50,547 bases of DNA from Acidobacteriota bacterium (GTDB lineage: Bacteria > Acidobacteriota > Polarisedimenticolia > Gp22-AA2), in NCBI GenBank assembly GCA_018606725.1, contig JAGYID010000008.1:2501-53047 (forward strand), in the 5' to 3' direction. Below the pieces are notes generated by a model. The model had not been told where the DNA came from, searched no databases, and was given only the letters and a program-made list of their open reading frames with translations. Shown piece after piece: positions 19,081-27,466 of the stretch (position 1 is the first letter of the stretch; every line of letters begins with the position of its first letter). The translations under genes were made by a program, and so were the position numbers.

Positions 19081-20175
19081 TCAGAGGGTCGCGGCGAGAC
19101 GGTGGAAGTCACGCCGCACGGCGTTCATACTGAACTCCCGGACGCGCGGGTGCACCCGGTTGGTCAGCAGGATGTAAACGCGCCCGCGTTCGGCATCGAT
19201 CCACAGCGATGTTCCGGTGAAGCCGGTGTGGCCGAATGCCGAGCCAGGCAGGGCGCCGGCCGCGGCGCAGCCGCGCGTACTGGCCAGCTGAAAGCCGACC
19301 GAGCGGTCTTCCTCGCCGCCGGGCGTCTGGTTGACCCGGAACATCTCCCTGTCGTGAGTTGCCAGGAGCCCCTCGCCTCGATCGAGAAACTGCAGGGCCA
19401 GGGCGTGCACGGCCCGCGCCGTGCCGAACAGCCCCGCGTGCCCCGCCACGCCGCCGAGCGTCCATGCATTGTGATCGTGGACTTCTCCCCAGATCACCCC
19501 GGTGCGCCAACCATTGTAGCGGTCCCCATCCGGCCCGGCCAGCTGCCGCTCTCGGGCGTTGCCCGCCTCGGTCGCCGCGATCCTGCGGCGCTCCTTCTCC
19601 GCCGGCCGGAACAGCAGGTCGGCGATTCCAAGGACACCCGTCACCCGCTCGGCGAACAGCGTCTCCAGGGAACGGCCGGTCATCCCCTCGAGGGCGAAGC
19701 CGAGCAGGATGTAGCCGAGGTCGGAATAGCCGACCCCAACACCGGGCGCGGCACGCAACGGGACCCGGCGCAGCCAGGCGACGCGGCCGCTTCGGTCGGA
19801 GGCGTGGATGTAGAGCGGCGCCCACGCCGGCAGGCCGGAGCGGTGGAGCAGCAGGTCCTGGAGGGTGATGTCATCCCGCTGGTCGCCGCCGATCCATTCC
19901 GGCAGGTGCTGTGCCACGCGATCTTCGAGCCGCAGCGTGCCGTCCCGCCGCAGCAGGATGGTGATCAACGCCGTCGCCAGGGGTTTGGTGAGGGAGGCGA
20001 GATCGTACAACGTCGCCAGCCCTGCCGGAATGATCTCCGGCTCGACGACGGCGCGGCCGAGGGCACCCTCGGCGAGGATCGTCTCGCCCTGCGCCACGAG
20101 ATAGGCGGCGCCCGGGAAATCGGCGGCGGTGATCCGATCGCGCAGGAACGTCTCGATGCCCGGCGAGGCTTTCAT
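19081..20175 (-). CDS. Serine hydrolase of the beta-lactamase/penicillin-binding (class C-like) family
   Basis: This 364-residue enzyme carries the SxxK motif as SLTK (S61, K64), a YSD in place of the usual YxN (in the GYSDLGYILLGF segment), and HTG as the third motif near the C-terminus (GHTGFTGT). These place it in the class C-like esterase/peptidase group. The substrate is unknown; peptidoglycan peptide trimming or ester hydrolysis are both possible. No signal peptide is seen, so it may be cytoplasmic. ATG at 20175 was chosen; a longer frame upstream only reads through the previous gene. Its position after lpxA and the oxidoreductase suggests an envelope role. Confidence 0.87.
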   Translation of the reverse strand: MKASPGIETFLRDRITAADFPGAAYLVAQGETILAEGALGRAVVEPEIIPAGLATLYDLASLTKPLATALITILLRRDGTLRLEDRVAQHLPEWIGGDQRDDITLQDLLLHRSGLPAWAPLYIHASDRSGRVAWLRRVPLRAAPGVGVGYSDLGYILLGFALEGMTGRSLETLFAERVTGVLGIADLLFRPAEKERRRIAATEAGNARERQLAGPDGDRYNGWRTGVIWGEVHDHNAWTLGGVAGHAGLFGTARAVHALALQFLDRGEGLLATHDREMFRVNQTPGGEEDRSVGFQLASTRGCAAAGALPGSAFGHTGFTGTSLWIDAERGRVYILLTNRVHPRVREFSMNAVRRDFHRLAATL

Positions 20176-20206
20176 GGCGTGCGGGCGCGGCTGTGGCGAG
20201 CCATTC

Positions 20207-21211
20207 CTAGGAGCCGACGAGGCGAATCTGATCGACGATCCGCAGAGCGGCGCGCAGCGCCAGCAACCCCTCATCGGCGCTCACGACCGGGGCATCCCCT
20301 CCCCGGACCCGCTCCGCGAAGGCGCGCAGCTCGGCGTCGAGCGGCTCGCCGGCGGTGACCGCGATCGCCTCGCGGACGATCTCCGGGTGGGAGGCGCCGC
20401 GACGCAGCGTATAGGCCATCGCCTCCTGCTGCGCGCAGTCGATGGCCACGTAGCTGTCGCGCGTGAACACCCGGATCTTGCGCACCCGCTCGGCGCTGAT
20501 CCGGCTGGCGGTCAGGTTGGCGACGCAGCCGTTTTCGAAGCGCAGCCGCGCATTGGCGATGTCGACCTTGTCGGTGAGCGCATGCACGCCGACGGCGTCG
20601 ATGGCGGCGATGGGCGACCTGACGGAGCTCAGGACGATGTCCAGGTCGTGAATCATCAGGTCGAGCACGACGTCGACGTCGGTGCTCCGGGCGGTGAAGA
20701 CGCCCAGGCGGTGCGCCTCGATGAAGCGCGCTTCGCGCAGGCGCGGCGCGGCGGCGCGGAACGCTGGATTGAAGCGCTCGGTGTGCCCGACGCACAACAG
20801 CCGCCCGGCGCGGCGCGCCGCCGCGACCATGCGCTCGGCGTCCTGCAGGTTCGCCGCCATCGGTTTTTCGACCAGGACGGCGTACCCCCGGCCAAGGCAC
20901 TCCTCGACGACGACGGCATGGGCCGACGTCGGGACGGCGACCGTCACCGCGGCGAGGTCCGCCGGCAGGTCCCCGATCGACCCCAGCGCGCGCGTGCCGT
21001 GGCGCGCGGCGATGTCGGCGGCGCGATCCGCGTCCCGATCGACCACCGCCGCGAGGCGCACCCCGGGCATCCCGGACAGGAGCCTGGCATGGTGCTGCCC
21101 GAGGCTGCCGACGCCGATGACGGCGACCCGGAGCGCCTCCGCCTCGCTCAGCGAATCACCCCCCGCTCGCTGTCGCGGATGAAGGCAGCCAGGTCGCGCA
21201 CTTCGGCGCAC
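20207..21211 (-). CDS. Gfo/Idh/MocA-family oxidoreductase next to lpxA (GnnA-like candidate)
   Basis: The product is a typical NAD(P)-dependent sugar dehydrogenase with an N-terminal Rossmann fold (VAVIGVGSLGQHHA), the family motif EKPMA and a C-terminal beta-sheet substrate domain. In Acidithiobacillus a related enzyme, GnnA, oxidises UDP-GlcNAc at C3 between lpxA and lpxB, feeding amide-linked lipid A. The position after lpxA suggests the same here, but no GnnB aminotransferase is in the window. GTG at 21211 is the nearest standard start, giving 334 residues and a 64-base overlap with lpxA. A CTG at 21151, forming a CTGA overlap with the lpxA stop and preceded by GGGGG, would give a cleaner N-terminus (MSEAEALRVAV) and may be the real start. 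Confidence 0.86.
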   Translation of the reverse strand: MRRSARPGCLHPRQRAGGDSLSEAEALRVAVIGVGSLGQHHARLLSGMPGVRLAAVVDRDADRAADIAARHGTRALGSIGDLPADLAAVTVAVPTSAHAVVVEECLGRGYAVLVEKPMAANLQDAERMVAAARRAGRLLCVGHTERFNPAFRAAAPRLREARFIEAHRLGVFTARSTDVDVVLDLMIHDLDIVLSSVRSPIAAIDAVGVHALTDKVDIANARLRFENGCVANLTASRISAERVRKIRVFTRDSYVAIDCAQQEAMAYTLRRGASHPEIVREAIAVTAGEPLDAELRAFAERVRGGDAPVVSADEGLLALRAALRIVDQIRLVGS

Positions 21212-21933
21212 TCCCCAACCTCGGCGTCGAGCCGTTCGAGCGCCTCCTTCTGGGCCATGCGCGAGCGAAACAGGATGCGGTAGGCCCGCTTGAGGGCCTG
21301 GATGGCCTCGGGCGAAAATTTCTTGCGTTCCAGTCCGATGACGTTGATGCCGAAGCTCCTGGCGCGGTTGCCGACCGTCAGAACGAACGGCAGCGCATCC
21401 TGGGTGATGACGGAATAGCCGCCGATGTAGGCGTGCTGGCCAATCCGGCAGAACTGATGCACACCGGAAAAGGCTCCGACCGTGGCCCCGTCCTCGACGG
21501 TCACGTGACCGGCGAGGGTCGCCGCATTGGCGAAGATTACCCCGCTGCCGACCTGGCAGTCGTGGGCGACGTGGCTCCCGGCCATCAGCAGATTGCCGGA
21601 GCCGATGCGGGTCACCCCACCCCCGCCCGCGGTGCCGCGGTGAACGGTGACTCCTTCGCGGAACGTGTTGTCGTCGCCGATCTCGAGGGTCGTCCGCTCG
21701 CCACGGTATTTCAGGTCCTGCGGCGGCGTTCCGAGGCAGGCGAACGGGAAAACCCGGCAGCGCGCCCCGATCCGGCTGGGTCCCTCGATGACGGCGTGCG
21801 GACCGATCATGCAGTCGGCGCCGATCGACACGTCCGGACCGATGACGCTGTAGGCACCCACGACCGTCGCCTCGCCCAGCACCGCGCCGGGGTCGACGAC
21901 GGACATCGGGTGAATTTGAGGCTGCCGGCTCAT
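21148..21933 (-). CDS. lpxA: UDP-N-acetylglucosamine acyltransferase LpxA
   Basis: LpxA transfers a 3-hydroxyacyl chain from acyl carrier protein to UDP-GlcNAc, the first lipid A step. The 261-residue product is a left-handed beta-helix of hexapeptide repeats. The conserved GSHVAHDC segment includes H121 and the catalytic H124. A helical C-terminal domain closes the protein. Its ATG overlaps the fabZ stop (ATGA). It lies in the classical lpxD-fabZ-lpxA order. Confidence 0.96.
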   Translation of the reverse strand: MSRQPQIHPMSVVDPGAVLGEATVVGAYSVIGPDVSIGADCMIGPHAVIEGPSRIGARCRVFPFACLGTPPQDLKYRGERTTLEIGDDNTFREGVTVHRGTAGGGGVTRIGSGNLLMAGSHVAHDCQVGSGVIFANAATLAGHVTVEDGATVGAFSGVHQFCRIGQHAYIGGYSVITQDALPFVLTVGNRARSFGINVIGLERKKFSPEAIQALKRAYRILFRSRMAQKEALERLDAEVGECAEVRDLAAFIRDSERGVIR

Positions 21934-22403
21934 GGCCGTCCTGCCGGAGTCCCGTCGCGGTCAACCATCGAGGAGAACAACTCCGCTTCCGCGACCAGCG
22001 CGTCGTCCACGAACGCTTCGCCGCGCAGCCGCGCCGACCGGCTACGCGCCTTCAGGACTTCGACCACGAAGCGCAACTGGTCCCCGGGCACCACGGGACG
22101 CCGGAACCGGGCGCGATCGATGCCGGCGAAATAGACCAGCTTCCCGTCCCGGTCGGGGACGTTGCGCAGCATCAACACGGCGCCGACCTGGGCCATCGCC
22201 TCGACGATCAGCACACCGGGCATCACCGGCAGGCCGGGGAAGTGCCCCTGGAAGAACGGCTCGTTGAAGGTGACGTTCTTGATGCCGACGATCTTGCGAT
22301 CCCCCTCGATCGACACGATCCGATCGACCAGCAGGAACGGGTACCGGTGCGGCAGGATCTCCATGATCCGCCTGATGTCCAGGACCGTGCGGTTTTCCTC
22401 CAT
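21930..22403 (-). CDS. fabZ: 3-hydroxyacyl-ACP dehydratase FabZ
   Basis: FabZ dehydrates 3-hydroxyacyl-ACP in fatty acid elongation and competes with LpxA and LpxD for the same substrate pool. The 157-residue hot-dog protein has the catalytic pair H54 (GHFPG) and E68 (EAMAQ). ATG at 22403 follows a GGGGGAGC ribosome site. It is 63 bases after lpxD and overlaps lpxA by four bases. Confidence 0.96.
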   Translation of the reverse strand: MEENRTVLDIRRIMEILPHRYPFLLVDRIVSIEGDRKIVGIKNVTFNEPFFQGHFPGLPVMPGVLIVEAMAQVGAVLMLRNVPDRDGKLVYFAGIDRARFRRPVVPGDQLRFVVEVLKARSRSARLRGEAFVDDALVAEAELFSSMVDRDGTPAGRP

Positions 22404-22466
22404 GCTCCCCCCATCCGCGGTTGCCGCGGCGCCTGCGCTGCCGGCCCGATCGTCCGTCCGTGCACT

Positions 22467-23585
22467 CTACCGGCGCACCCGGGGCTTCCGATTCGGGTCC
22501 GCCTTCCGCGCGGCCGACGTCCGACGGCGTCCGACCCGGGCCGAAACCTCCGACGCCGATGTCCCGCCGGGTGCCAGCCGCAGCGCCGCCTCCAGCCGGG
22601 CAACCCTGTGCAGCAATTCCGGAAGCCGCCGGAGGGCAGCCCGGGTCTGCTTCCATTCCCGGTGGTCGACGGCCGGGATCCCGAGCACGAACGCCCCCGG
22701 TCCGACATCCTGCAATGCCGCGGATTTCGCCCCCACGCGCGCCCCGTCACCCAGCACCAGGTGACCGGCCACCCCCGCCTGGCCCGCCAGGATCGCACCG
22801 CGTCCGAGACGCGTGCTGCCGGCGATCCCCGACTGCGCCACCAGGACGGCGTCCTCCCCCACCACGACGTTGTGCGCCACCTGGACGAGATTGTCGATCT
22901 TGGCGCCGCGCCCGATGACCGTGCTGCCGAAGGTGGCGCGGTCGACGGTGACGCAGGCGCCGATCTCCACGTCGTCCCCGACAACCACGTTGCCGACCTG
23001 GGCGATCTTGGCGCGACCGCCGCCGACCTCCGCATAGCCGAACCCGTCGCTGCCGAGGACGCTGCCGGCGTGCACCATCACGCGCTCGCCGATCACCGTG
23101 TGCGCGTAGACGACGACACCGGGGTGGAGCACGCTGTCGGCACCGACGGTCACATCCTCCCCCAGGATCACCCCGGCCATGAGCGCCGCCCGCTCCCCCA
23201 CCCGGCTGCGGTCACCGACGACCGCGTACGGACCGATCGAGACGTCCTTGCCCAACTGCACCCCCTGACCGATGGCGGCGAGAGGGCTGAGCCCCGGGGC
23301 CGGACGCGGCAGCGCGAAGAACAGGTCCATGACGGCCGCCAAGGCGGCATAGGGGTTCGGCACCACGATCAGATTGAGCCCGGGAGCAACGTCCCCGTCG
23401 GACGCGATCAGACCGGCTGCCCGCGAGGCGGCAGCGGCGTGGCGGTAACGCGGGTGGGCGACGAAGCTCAGATCCTCGGGGCCGGCCGTCTCGAGCGGTT
23501 GGAGCCCGGCGACGCGTCGACTGCCGTCCCCGCGCACCGTGCCACCGACACGCGAGGCGATCTCGGCGAGCGTGTAGGATCCCAA
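22467..23585 (-). CDS. lpxD: UDP-3-O-acylglucosamine N-acyltransferase LpxD
   Basis: LpxD adds the second, N-linked hydroxyacyl chain in lipid A synthesis. The 372-residue product has an N-terminal uridine-binding domain (about 1-100), a hexapeptide-repeat beta-helix with the catalytic H238 (QVAHNVVVG), and a helical tail. The tail carries an extra basic Arg/Lys-rich end (about 345-372) beyond the usual length. The start is TTG at 23585, ten bases after the skp stop, the only in-frame start that gives a family-like N-terminus. Confidence 0.95.
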   Translation of the reverse strand: MGSYTLAEIASRVGGTVRGDGSRRVAGLQPLETAGPEDLSFVAHPRYRHAAAASRAAGLIASDGDVAPGLNLIVVPNPYAALAAVMDLFFALPRPAPGLSPLAAIGQGVQLGKDVSIGPYAVVGDRSRVGERAALMAGVILGEDVTVGADSVLHPGVVVYAHTVIGERVMVHAGSVLGSDGFGYAEVGGGRAKIAQVGNVVVGDDVEIGACVTVDRATFGSTVIGRGAKIDNLVQVAHNVVVGEDAVLVAQSGIAGSTRLGRGAILAGQAGVAGHLVLGDGARVGAKSAALQDVGPGAFVLGIPAVDHREWKQTRAALRRLPELLHRVARLEAALRLAPGGTSASEVSARVGRRRTSAARKADPNRKPRVRR

Positions 23586-23595
23586 GGGACACTCT

Positions 23596-24234
23596 TCAAT
23601 GGCCGCCGTCGCTGCCCTTCGGAGCCTCTTTCGGCTTCTCCGCCGGCTTCTTGTCCGCCGGTTTGTCGACCGGCTTCCTGGCGGGTGTCTTCGCGGCGGT
23701 GGGGACGACGGCCTTGTGCATCTCGTTGAACTTGGCGACCAGTTCCTGGGTGACGTCGATGCTCGGCGCGTTGTAGTCGATGACCCCCTTGTTGAGGATC
23801 AGGAGCAGATTCTTCTCCTTGCCAAAGGCCTCGACGGTCTCCACCAGCATCTGTTGAAATCGATTCTGGACGTCGCCGAGCTGGGATTTCATCTCCCGGG
23901 TCGCGTCGTCGTTCATCCGGTTCAGCTCGATCATCTTGTTCTGGACGTCCTTGCTCATCTGCGCCATCCTGTCGTCGCTGAGGCTGGCGGACTGCTGCCG
24001 CATCTTTTCGCGCAGTGCGTCGATCTCCTGCTGCTTCTTGTCGATATCCCCCTGCAGCCGATCCCGCGACGTCGACAGGTCGGCGTTGAACTGCTTGCCG
24101 ACCTCGGTCACCTTCCACAGCGTCTCGGGATCGAACACGCCGATCTTCGGGGCCTCGGTCTGGGCCGAGGCAACGGCGGCGCCCAGACTCAGGGACAAGG
24201 CAAGGATCAGGACCGAACGCGGCAAAGGTGGCAT
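23596..24234 (-). CDS. skp: Periplasmic chaperone Skp/OmpH
   Basis: Skp binds unfolded outer-membrane proteins in the periplasm and delivers them to the BAM complex. The 212-residue product has a signal peptide (cleavage likely VASA-Q, after 24) and a start strand IGVFDPETLW. A long helical coiled-coil region (about 45-135) follows, then a final strand with LLLILNKG. A Lys/Pro-rich tail (about 178-212) exceeds the usual length. ATG at 24234 has GAGGAG seven bases upstream. An extended -10 promoter lies 41 bases before it. The bamA-skp-lpxD order is classical. Confidence 0.93.
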   Translation of the reverse strand: MPPLPRSVLILALSLSLGAAVASAQTEAPKIGVFDPETLWKVTEVGKQFNADLSTSRDRLQGDIDKKQQEIDALREKMRQQSASLSDDRMAQMSKDVQNKMIELNRMNDDATREMKSQLGDVQNRFQQMLVETVEAFGKEKNLLLILNKGVIDYNAPSIDVTQELVAKFNEMHKAVVPTAAKTPARKPVDKPADKKPAEKPKEAPKGSDGGH

Positions 24235-24274
24235 CGGGGTCTCCTCACATCGCGACGCGACAAGAAGAAGGCGC

Positions 24275-24283
24275 ACTATATCA
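24275..24283 (-). promoter_or_regulatory. Extended -10 promoter for skp-lpxD-fabZ-lpxA
   Basis: TGATATAGT on the minus strand contains TATAGT (24280-24275) and the TGn extension. It lies in the 111-base bamA-skp gap and is about 41 bases before skp. No good -35 is seen, as is common for extended -10 promoters. Confidence 0.45.
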
Positions 24284-24345
24284 CACGGGTTGCGCGGCGA
24301 CACGAGCCGCCGCCGGCCGCCGAACGGCTGCGCGGGGCCGCCGGG

Positions 24346-27300
24346 TCAGAAGGTCGTTCCGATGCTGAAGATGAAGTTGCTCGGATCCTCGCCTCCGCGC
24401 GGGTTCTGGATCCAGCCGTAGATCAGCCGCAGCGGCGCCTGGAAAACCGGCAGGTAGAAGCGCATCTCGATGCCGTAGTCGACCCGCAGGTCCTTCAGAC
24501 TGACGGACTGACCGTTGTCGTAGGCGTTGCCGGCATCGTAGAAGAACGTGAACTCGACGGTGTCGGACAGGGGGATGTTGTACTCGCCGTTGAACATGAT
24601 GTACTGCTTGCCGCCGGGGTACACCGCCCCGTACACGCCGTCGCCGTTGGTGTCCTCTCCCGGGTCGAGGGCGCAGTTGCCGCCCTGACCCTCGCCGTCG
24701 ATCGGCTGCGGCAGTCCGTCCATGTTGAGGTCATCGGCGGGGCAGAATGGCGTGAAGAGTCCGTCGAATGCGTCCTCGCCGGGATCCAGCCGATTGTTTC
24801 CGTTGTGGTCCTCCGTGTCCAGCACCCCGTTGCCGTTGAAGTCCTCCCCCGGGTCGAGAACGCCGTTGCGGTTCAGATCCTCGGTGTCCAGGATGCGGTT
24901 CCCGTTCTGATCCTCATCCGGGTCGAGGAGGCAATTGCCGTGGTCGCTCTCGCCCGGGTCCTGCATGCCGTTCATGTTGACGTCATCCGCCGGGCAGAGC
25001 GGCGTGAACGAGCCGTCCGGGGTATCCTCGGGTCGCCCGATGAAGCCGTTGCCATTCACGTCCGTATCAAGCCGCACCGGGCTGACGGAACGGGCCGGGA
25101 ACAGTCGCAGGCTCCGCTCACCGCCGAGAAAGAAGCGCTCGTAGGTCGGGATGACCCTGCCGCCGAACGGCTCGATATAGCCGTAGGACGCATTCAGCCC
25201 GACGTAGTGGCGCTTCATCAGGCCGGGCAGGAACAGCGTGCCGTCGAGACGCGGCTTGTAATAGTAGTTGTCGCCGCCGAGCGGGCCCCCGGCGAGCTCG
25301 ACGCTCGCCAGCAGACGGTAGCCGTGCGTCGGGTGGAAGTAATTGTTGCGGGTGTCCATGCTCCAGGCGCTGGTGACGCTGCTGGTCGTGCTGCGCGGCT
25401 GGTTCACCACGTAACCGGCCCGGGTCGGGATGAAGTCGGTGGTCTGCAGGCCATAGATCACGTCGAACCGGCTGAAGGCGCCCAGCAGGCGCCCGACGGA
25501 AACCGTGCTCCCCTGGTCGCGGCGCCTGAACCCGACGTAATCGGTCTGTCGATTGAACAGCGAGAGCCCCAGAGTCCAGGGCTTCCCGAGAAACCACGGC
25601 TCGGTGAAGCTGATGGAGTAGCGGTCGGCGCGCTTGCCGGTCTGGATGAACAGTGACAGCACTTCGCCCCGCCCCAGGAAGTTGCGCGTCGAGTAGGACG
25701 CCTGAAAGAATCCGCCCTCCAGACCGGAGACGCCGCCGCCGACCTGGATCTCGTTGCGGCTGGTCTCGGTCCCCTTGACCTCGACATCGACCTTGTTGCT
25801 GCCCTCGAGGGGCTGCACGTTGGGATCGTCCCCCACCTGAAAGTAGCCGAGCTGCGCGATCTTGCGCACCCCGAGCCGCAGCCGCCGGACGTTGAACAGG
25901 TCCTCCTCGATCAGCGGCACTTCGCGCCGCAGCACGGTGTCGCGCGTCGTCGTGTTGCCGACGAACTCGATCCGGTCGACGAAATACTTCTTGTCCTCCG
26001 TCACCACCAGCTTCAGGTCGGCGGTCTGCTCGTGCTTCTCGATCTGAGGATCGAGGGAGACATAGAAATAGCCGCGCTCGCCGTAGTCATCCTCGATCCG
26101 CTTGGTGGCGAACTTGAGCAGCGCGTCGTTGAACACCATGCCCGGGCGCAACCGGAGGCGGGACAGGATCTCAGGGGAGCTGAACACGCTGTTCCCCTCC
26201 ACGCTCATCCGGCCGACCTTGTATTGCTGCCCTTCCTCGATCGGAACCGTGACCAGGACCTGCTTCTTCGCCGGCTTCTCAGCTTTCTTCTTCGCCTTGA
26301 GCTCCGCCTCGACGCGCTTCTTGCGCTGCTTCTCGGTCTCGCCGGGCGGCGCCGGCGAGGGGACCGCCGGCTCCCAATCGTCGACAGCGGGGTCATCGAC
26401 CGGCATCGGCGCGTGCGTCTTGCCCTTGCCCACGAGATCGACGATCTCCGGCTTGACGTTGATGTCGAGATATCCGACGGCCTTGTAGGCGCTGCGGATG
26501 TTGTCCGAATCCTGGTCGAACTTGGCCGGGTGGTAGAGCACCTTGCTCGAGGCAAACGACGACAGGAAGCCCATCTGCTTCGTCAGCTTCAAGGTCTTGC
26601 GGATCTCCCGGTCCGTGAACACCGTGTTGCCCACGAAGTCGATTTCCTTGATCTTGGTCTTGCCCCCCTCGCGGATGTAGAAGGTCACCTCGCGCTGCCC
26701 CTGGCTGAGCGGCGTCAGGCGGGACTTGACCCTCGCCTCCAGGTAGCCTCTCTCCTGGAGCAGCTGGCTGATAATGGCCTCCGCCTTGTGGAGCACCGAA
26801 AAATCGACCGGTTGGCCGCGCCGCACTTCCACCTTGGCCTGAGTCAGACGCTCCTGAATGTTCGCCTCGGTGATCGCCTTCATGCCGACGTAGGCCACGC
26901 CGCTGATCAGCGGCCGGTCGCGCACGTGGAAGATCAGGTCGATCGTGTCGGTGCCGCGTTGCCGCGATTCCACGGTGATGTCGTCGAACAGATCCAGGCC
27001 CCACAGACGACGGAATTCGTCCGCAACGGCTTTCGCGTCGAACGGGTCCCCGGGCTTGAGCCTGAGGCTGGAGAAGAACGCGCTGTCGGAGACGCGGATG
27101 TTGCCGTCCACGAAGATCTTGCCGATCACCTTGCCGCTCGCGGGGCCGGCGGCTTCGGGGGGGCCGGTCGTCTCGTCGGCGGGCGCCGGGGCCGCTCCAT
27201 CGTCCGGCGGTCGACTCTCACCCGGGACCGTCTCCTGGGCGGCGGGCGGCGGAGCCTGATCGGCTGGCGGACCGGCCGGGGCTTCGTGGCCCGGTTCCGG

Positions 27301-27432
27301 CGTCGGTTCCTGCCCGGCGGCGCGGCAGGGCAGCGGCCCGGCGAGGCCCGCCAGCATGGCGAGCACCGCCACGGCGCGCCCGGCGGCGCGCCCGCGCTCC
27401 CGGCGCGCGCTCACCCGCGAGCAGCGGCGCAT
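24346..27432 (-). CDS. bamA: Outer-membrane protein assembly factor BamA with a calcium-loop insertion
   Basis: BamA inserts beta-barrel proteins into the outer membrane. The 1028-residue product has a signal peptide, a Pro/Ala/Glu-rich spacer (about 40-95), five POTRA domains (about 98-530) and a C-terminal Omp85 barrel. It is longer than most BamA because of the spacer, a Lys/Glu-rich insertion in the POTRA3 region (about 331-392), and a DxNxNG-type repeat insertion (about 789-935) after the predicted loop L6 motif. That motif reads LRLF rather than VRGF. The barrel resumes with KQYIMFNGEYNIPL and ends in FIFSIGTTF, a typical aromatic-ended terminal strand. ATG at 27432 yields the signal peptide; no clear ribosome site is seen. 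skp follows. Confidence 0.95.
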   Translation of the reverse strand: MRRCSRVSARRERGRAAGRAVAVLAMLAGLAGPLPCRAAGQEPTPEPGHEAPAGPPADQAPPPAAQETVPGESRPPDDGAAPAPADETTGPPEAAGPASGKVIGKIFVDGNIRVSDSAFFSSLRLKPGDPFDAKAVADEFRRLWGLDLFDDITVESRQRGTDTIDLIFHVRDRPLISGVAYVGMKAITEANIQERLTQAKVEVRRGQPVDFSVLHKAEAIISQLLQERGYLEARVKSRLTPLSQGQREVTFYIREGGKTKIKEIDFVGNTVFTDREIRKTLKLTKQMGFLSSFASSKVLYHPAKFDQDSDNIRSAYKAVGYLDINVKPEIVDLVGKGKTHAPMPVDDPAVDDWEPAVPSPAPPGETEKQRKKRVEAELKAKKKAEKPAKKQVLVTVPIEEGQQYKVGRMSVEGNSVFSSPEILSRLRLRPGMVFNDALLKFATKRIEDDYGERGYFYVSLDPQIEKHEQTADLKLVVTEDKKYFVDRIEFVGNTTTRDTVLRREVPLIEEDLFNVRRLRLGVRKIAQLGYFQVGDDPNVQPLEGSNKVDVEVKGTETSRNEIQVGGGVSGLEGGFFQASYSTRNFLGRGEVLSLFIQTGKRADRYSISFTEPWFLGKPWTLGLSLFNRQTDYVGFRRRDQGSTVSVGRLLGAFSRFDVIYGLQTTDFIPTRAGYVVNQPRSTTSSVTSAWSMDTRNNYFHPTHGYRLLASVELAGGPLGGDNYYYKPRLDGTLFLPGLMKRHYVGLNASYGYIEPFGGRVIPTYERFFLGGERSLRLFPARSVSPVRLDTDVNGNGFIGRPEDTPDGSFTPLCPADDVNMNGMQDPGESDHGNCLLDPDEDQNGNRILDTEDLNRNGVLDPGEDFNGNGVLDTEDHNGNNRLDPGEDAFDGLFTPFCPADDLNMDGLPQPIDGEGQGGNCALDPGEDTNGDGVYGAVYPGGKQYIMFNGEYNIPLSDTVEFTFFYDAGNAYDNGQSVSLKDLRVDYGIEMRFYLPVFQAPLRLIYGWIQNPRGGEDPSNFIFSIGTTF
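24630..25068 (-). repeat. EF-hand/TSP3-like repeat array in the BamA barrel loop
   Basis: About ten calcium-loop units, mostly D-x-N-x-N-G-x-x-D-x-x-E-D at a spacing of 11 to 13 residues, span residues about 789-935. Two larger modules repeat the pattern DG(S/L)FTP(L/F)CPADD...GNC(L/A)LDP(D/G)ED, at about 25018-24918 and 24765-24660. Each module has two cysteines. The array is inserted before the strand KQYIMFNGEYNI. Confidence 0.9.
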
Positions 27433-27466
27433 CGTCAGGAGTTGCAGCCCCGGTCGTGGAGTGGGG

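Noticed and set aside
20176-20274. 33-codon upstream extension of the serine hydrolase
   Set aside because: The extension overlaps the neighbouring gene, is Arg/Ser/Pro-rich and adds nothing to the family fold.
24630-25068. Repeat array first considered as a separate small gene or a frameshifted fusion
   Set aside because: The frame is continuous through the array into the next barrel strand and the expected C-terminal BamA strand, so it is an insertion.
23599-25656. 685-residue plus-strand frame opposite bamA, skp and lpxD
   Set aside because: It spans several conserved minus-strand genes and has no domain signature.
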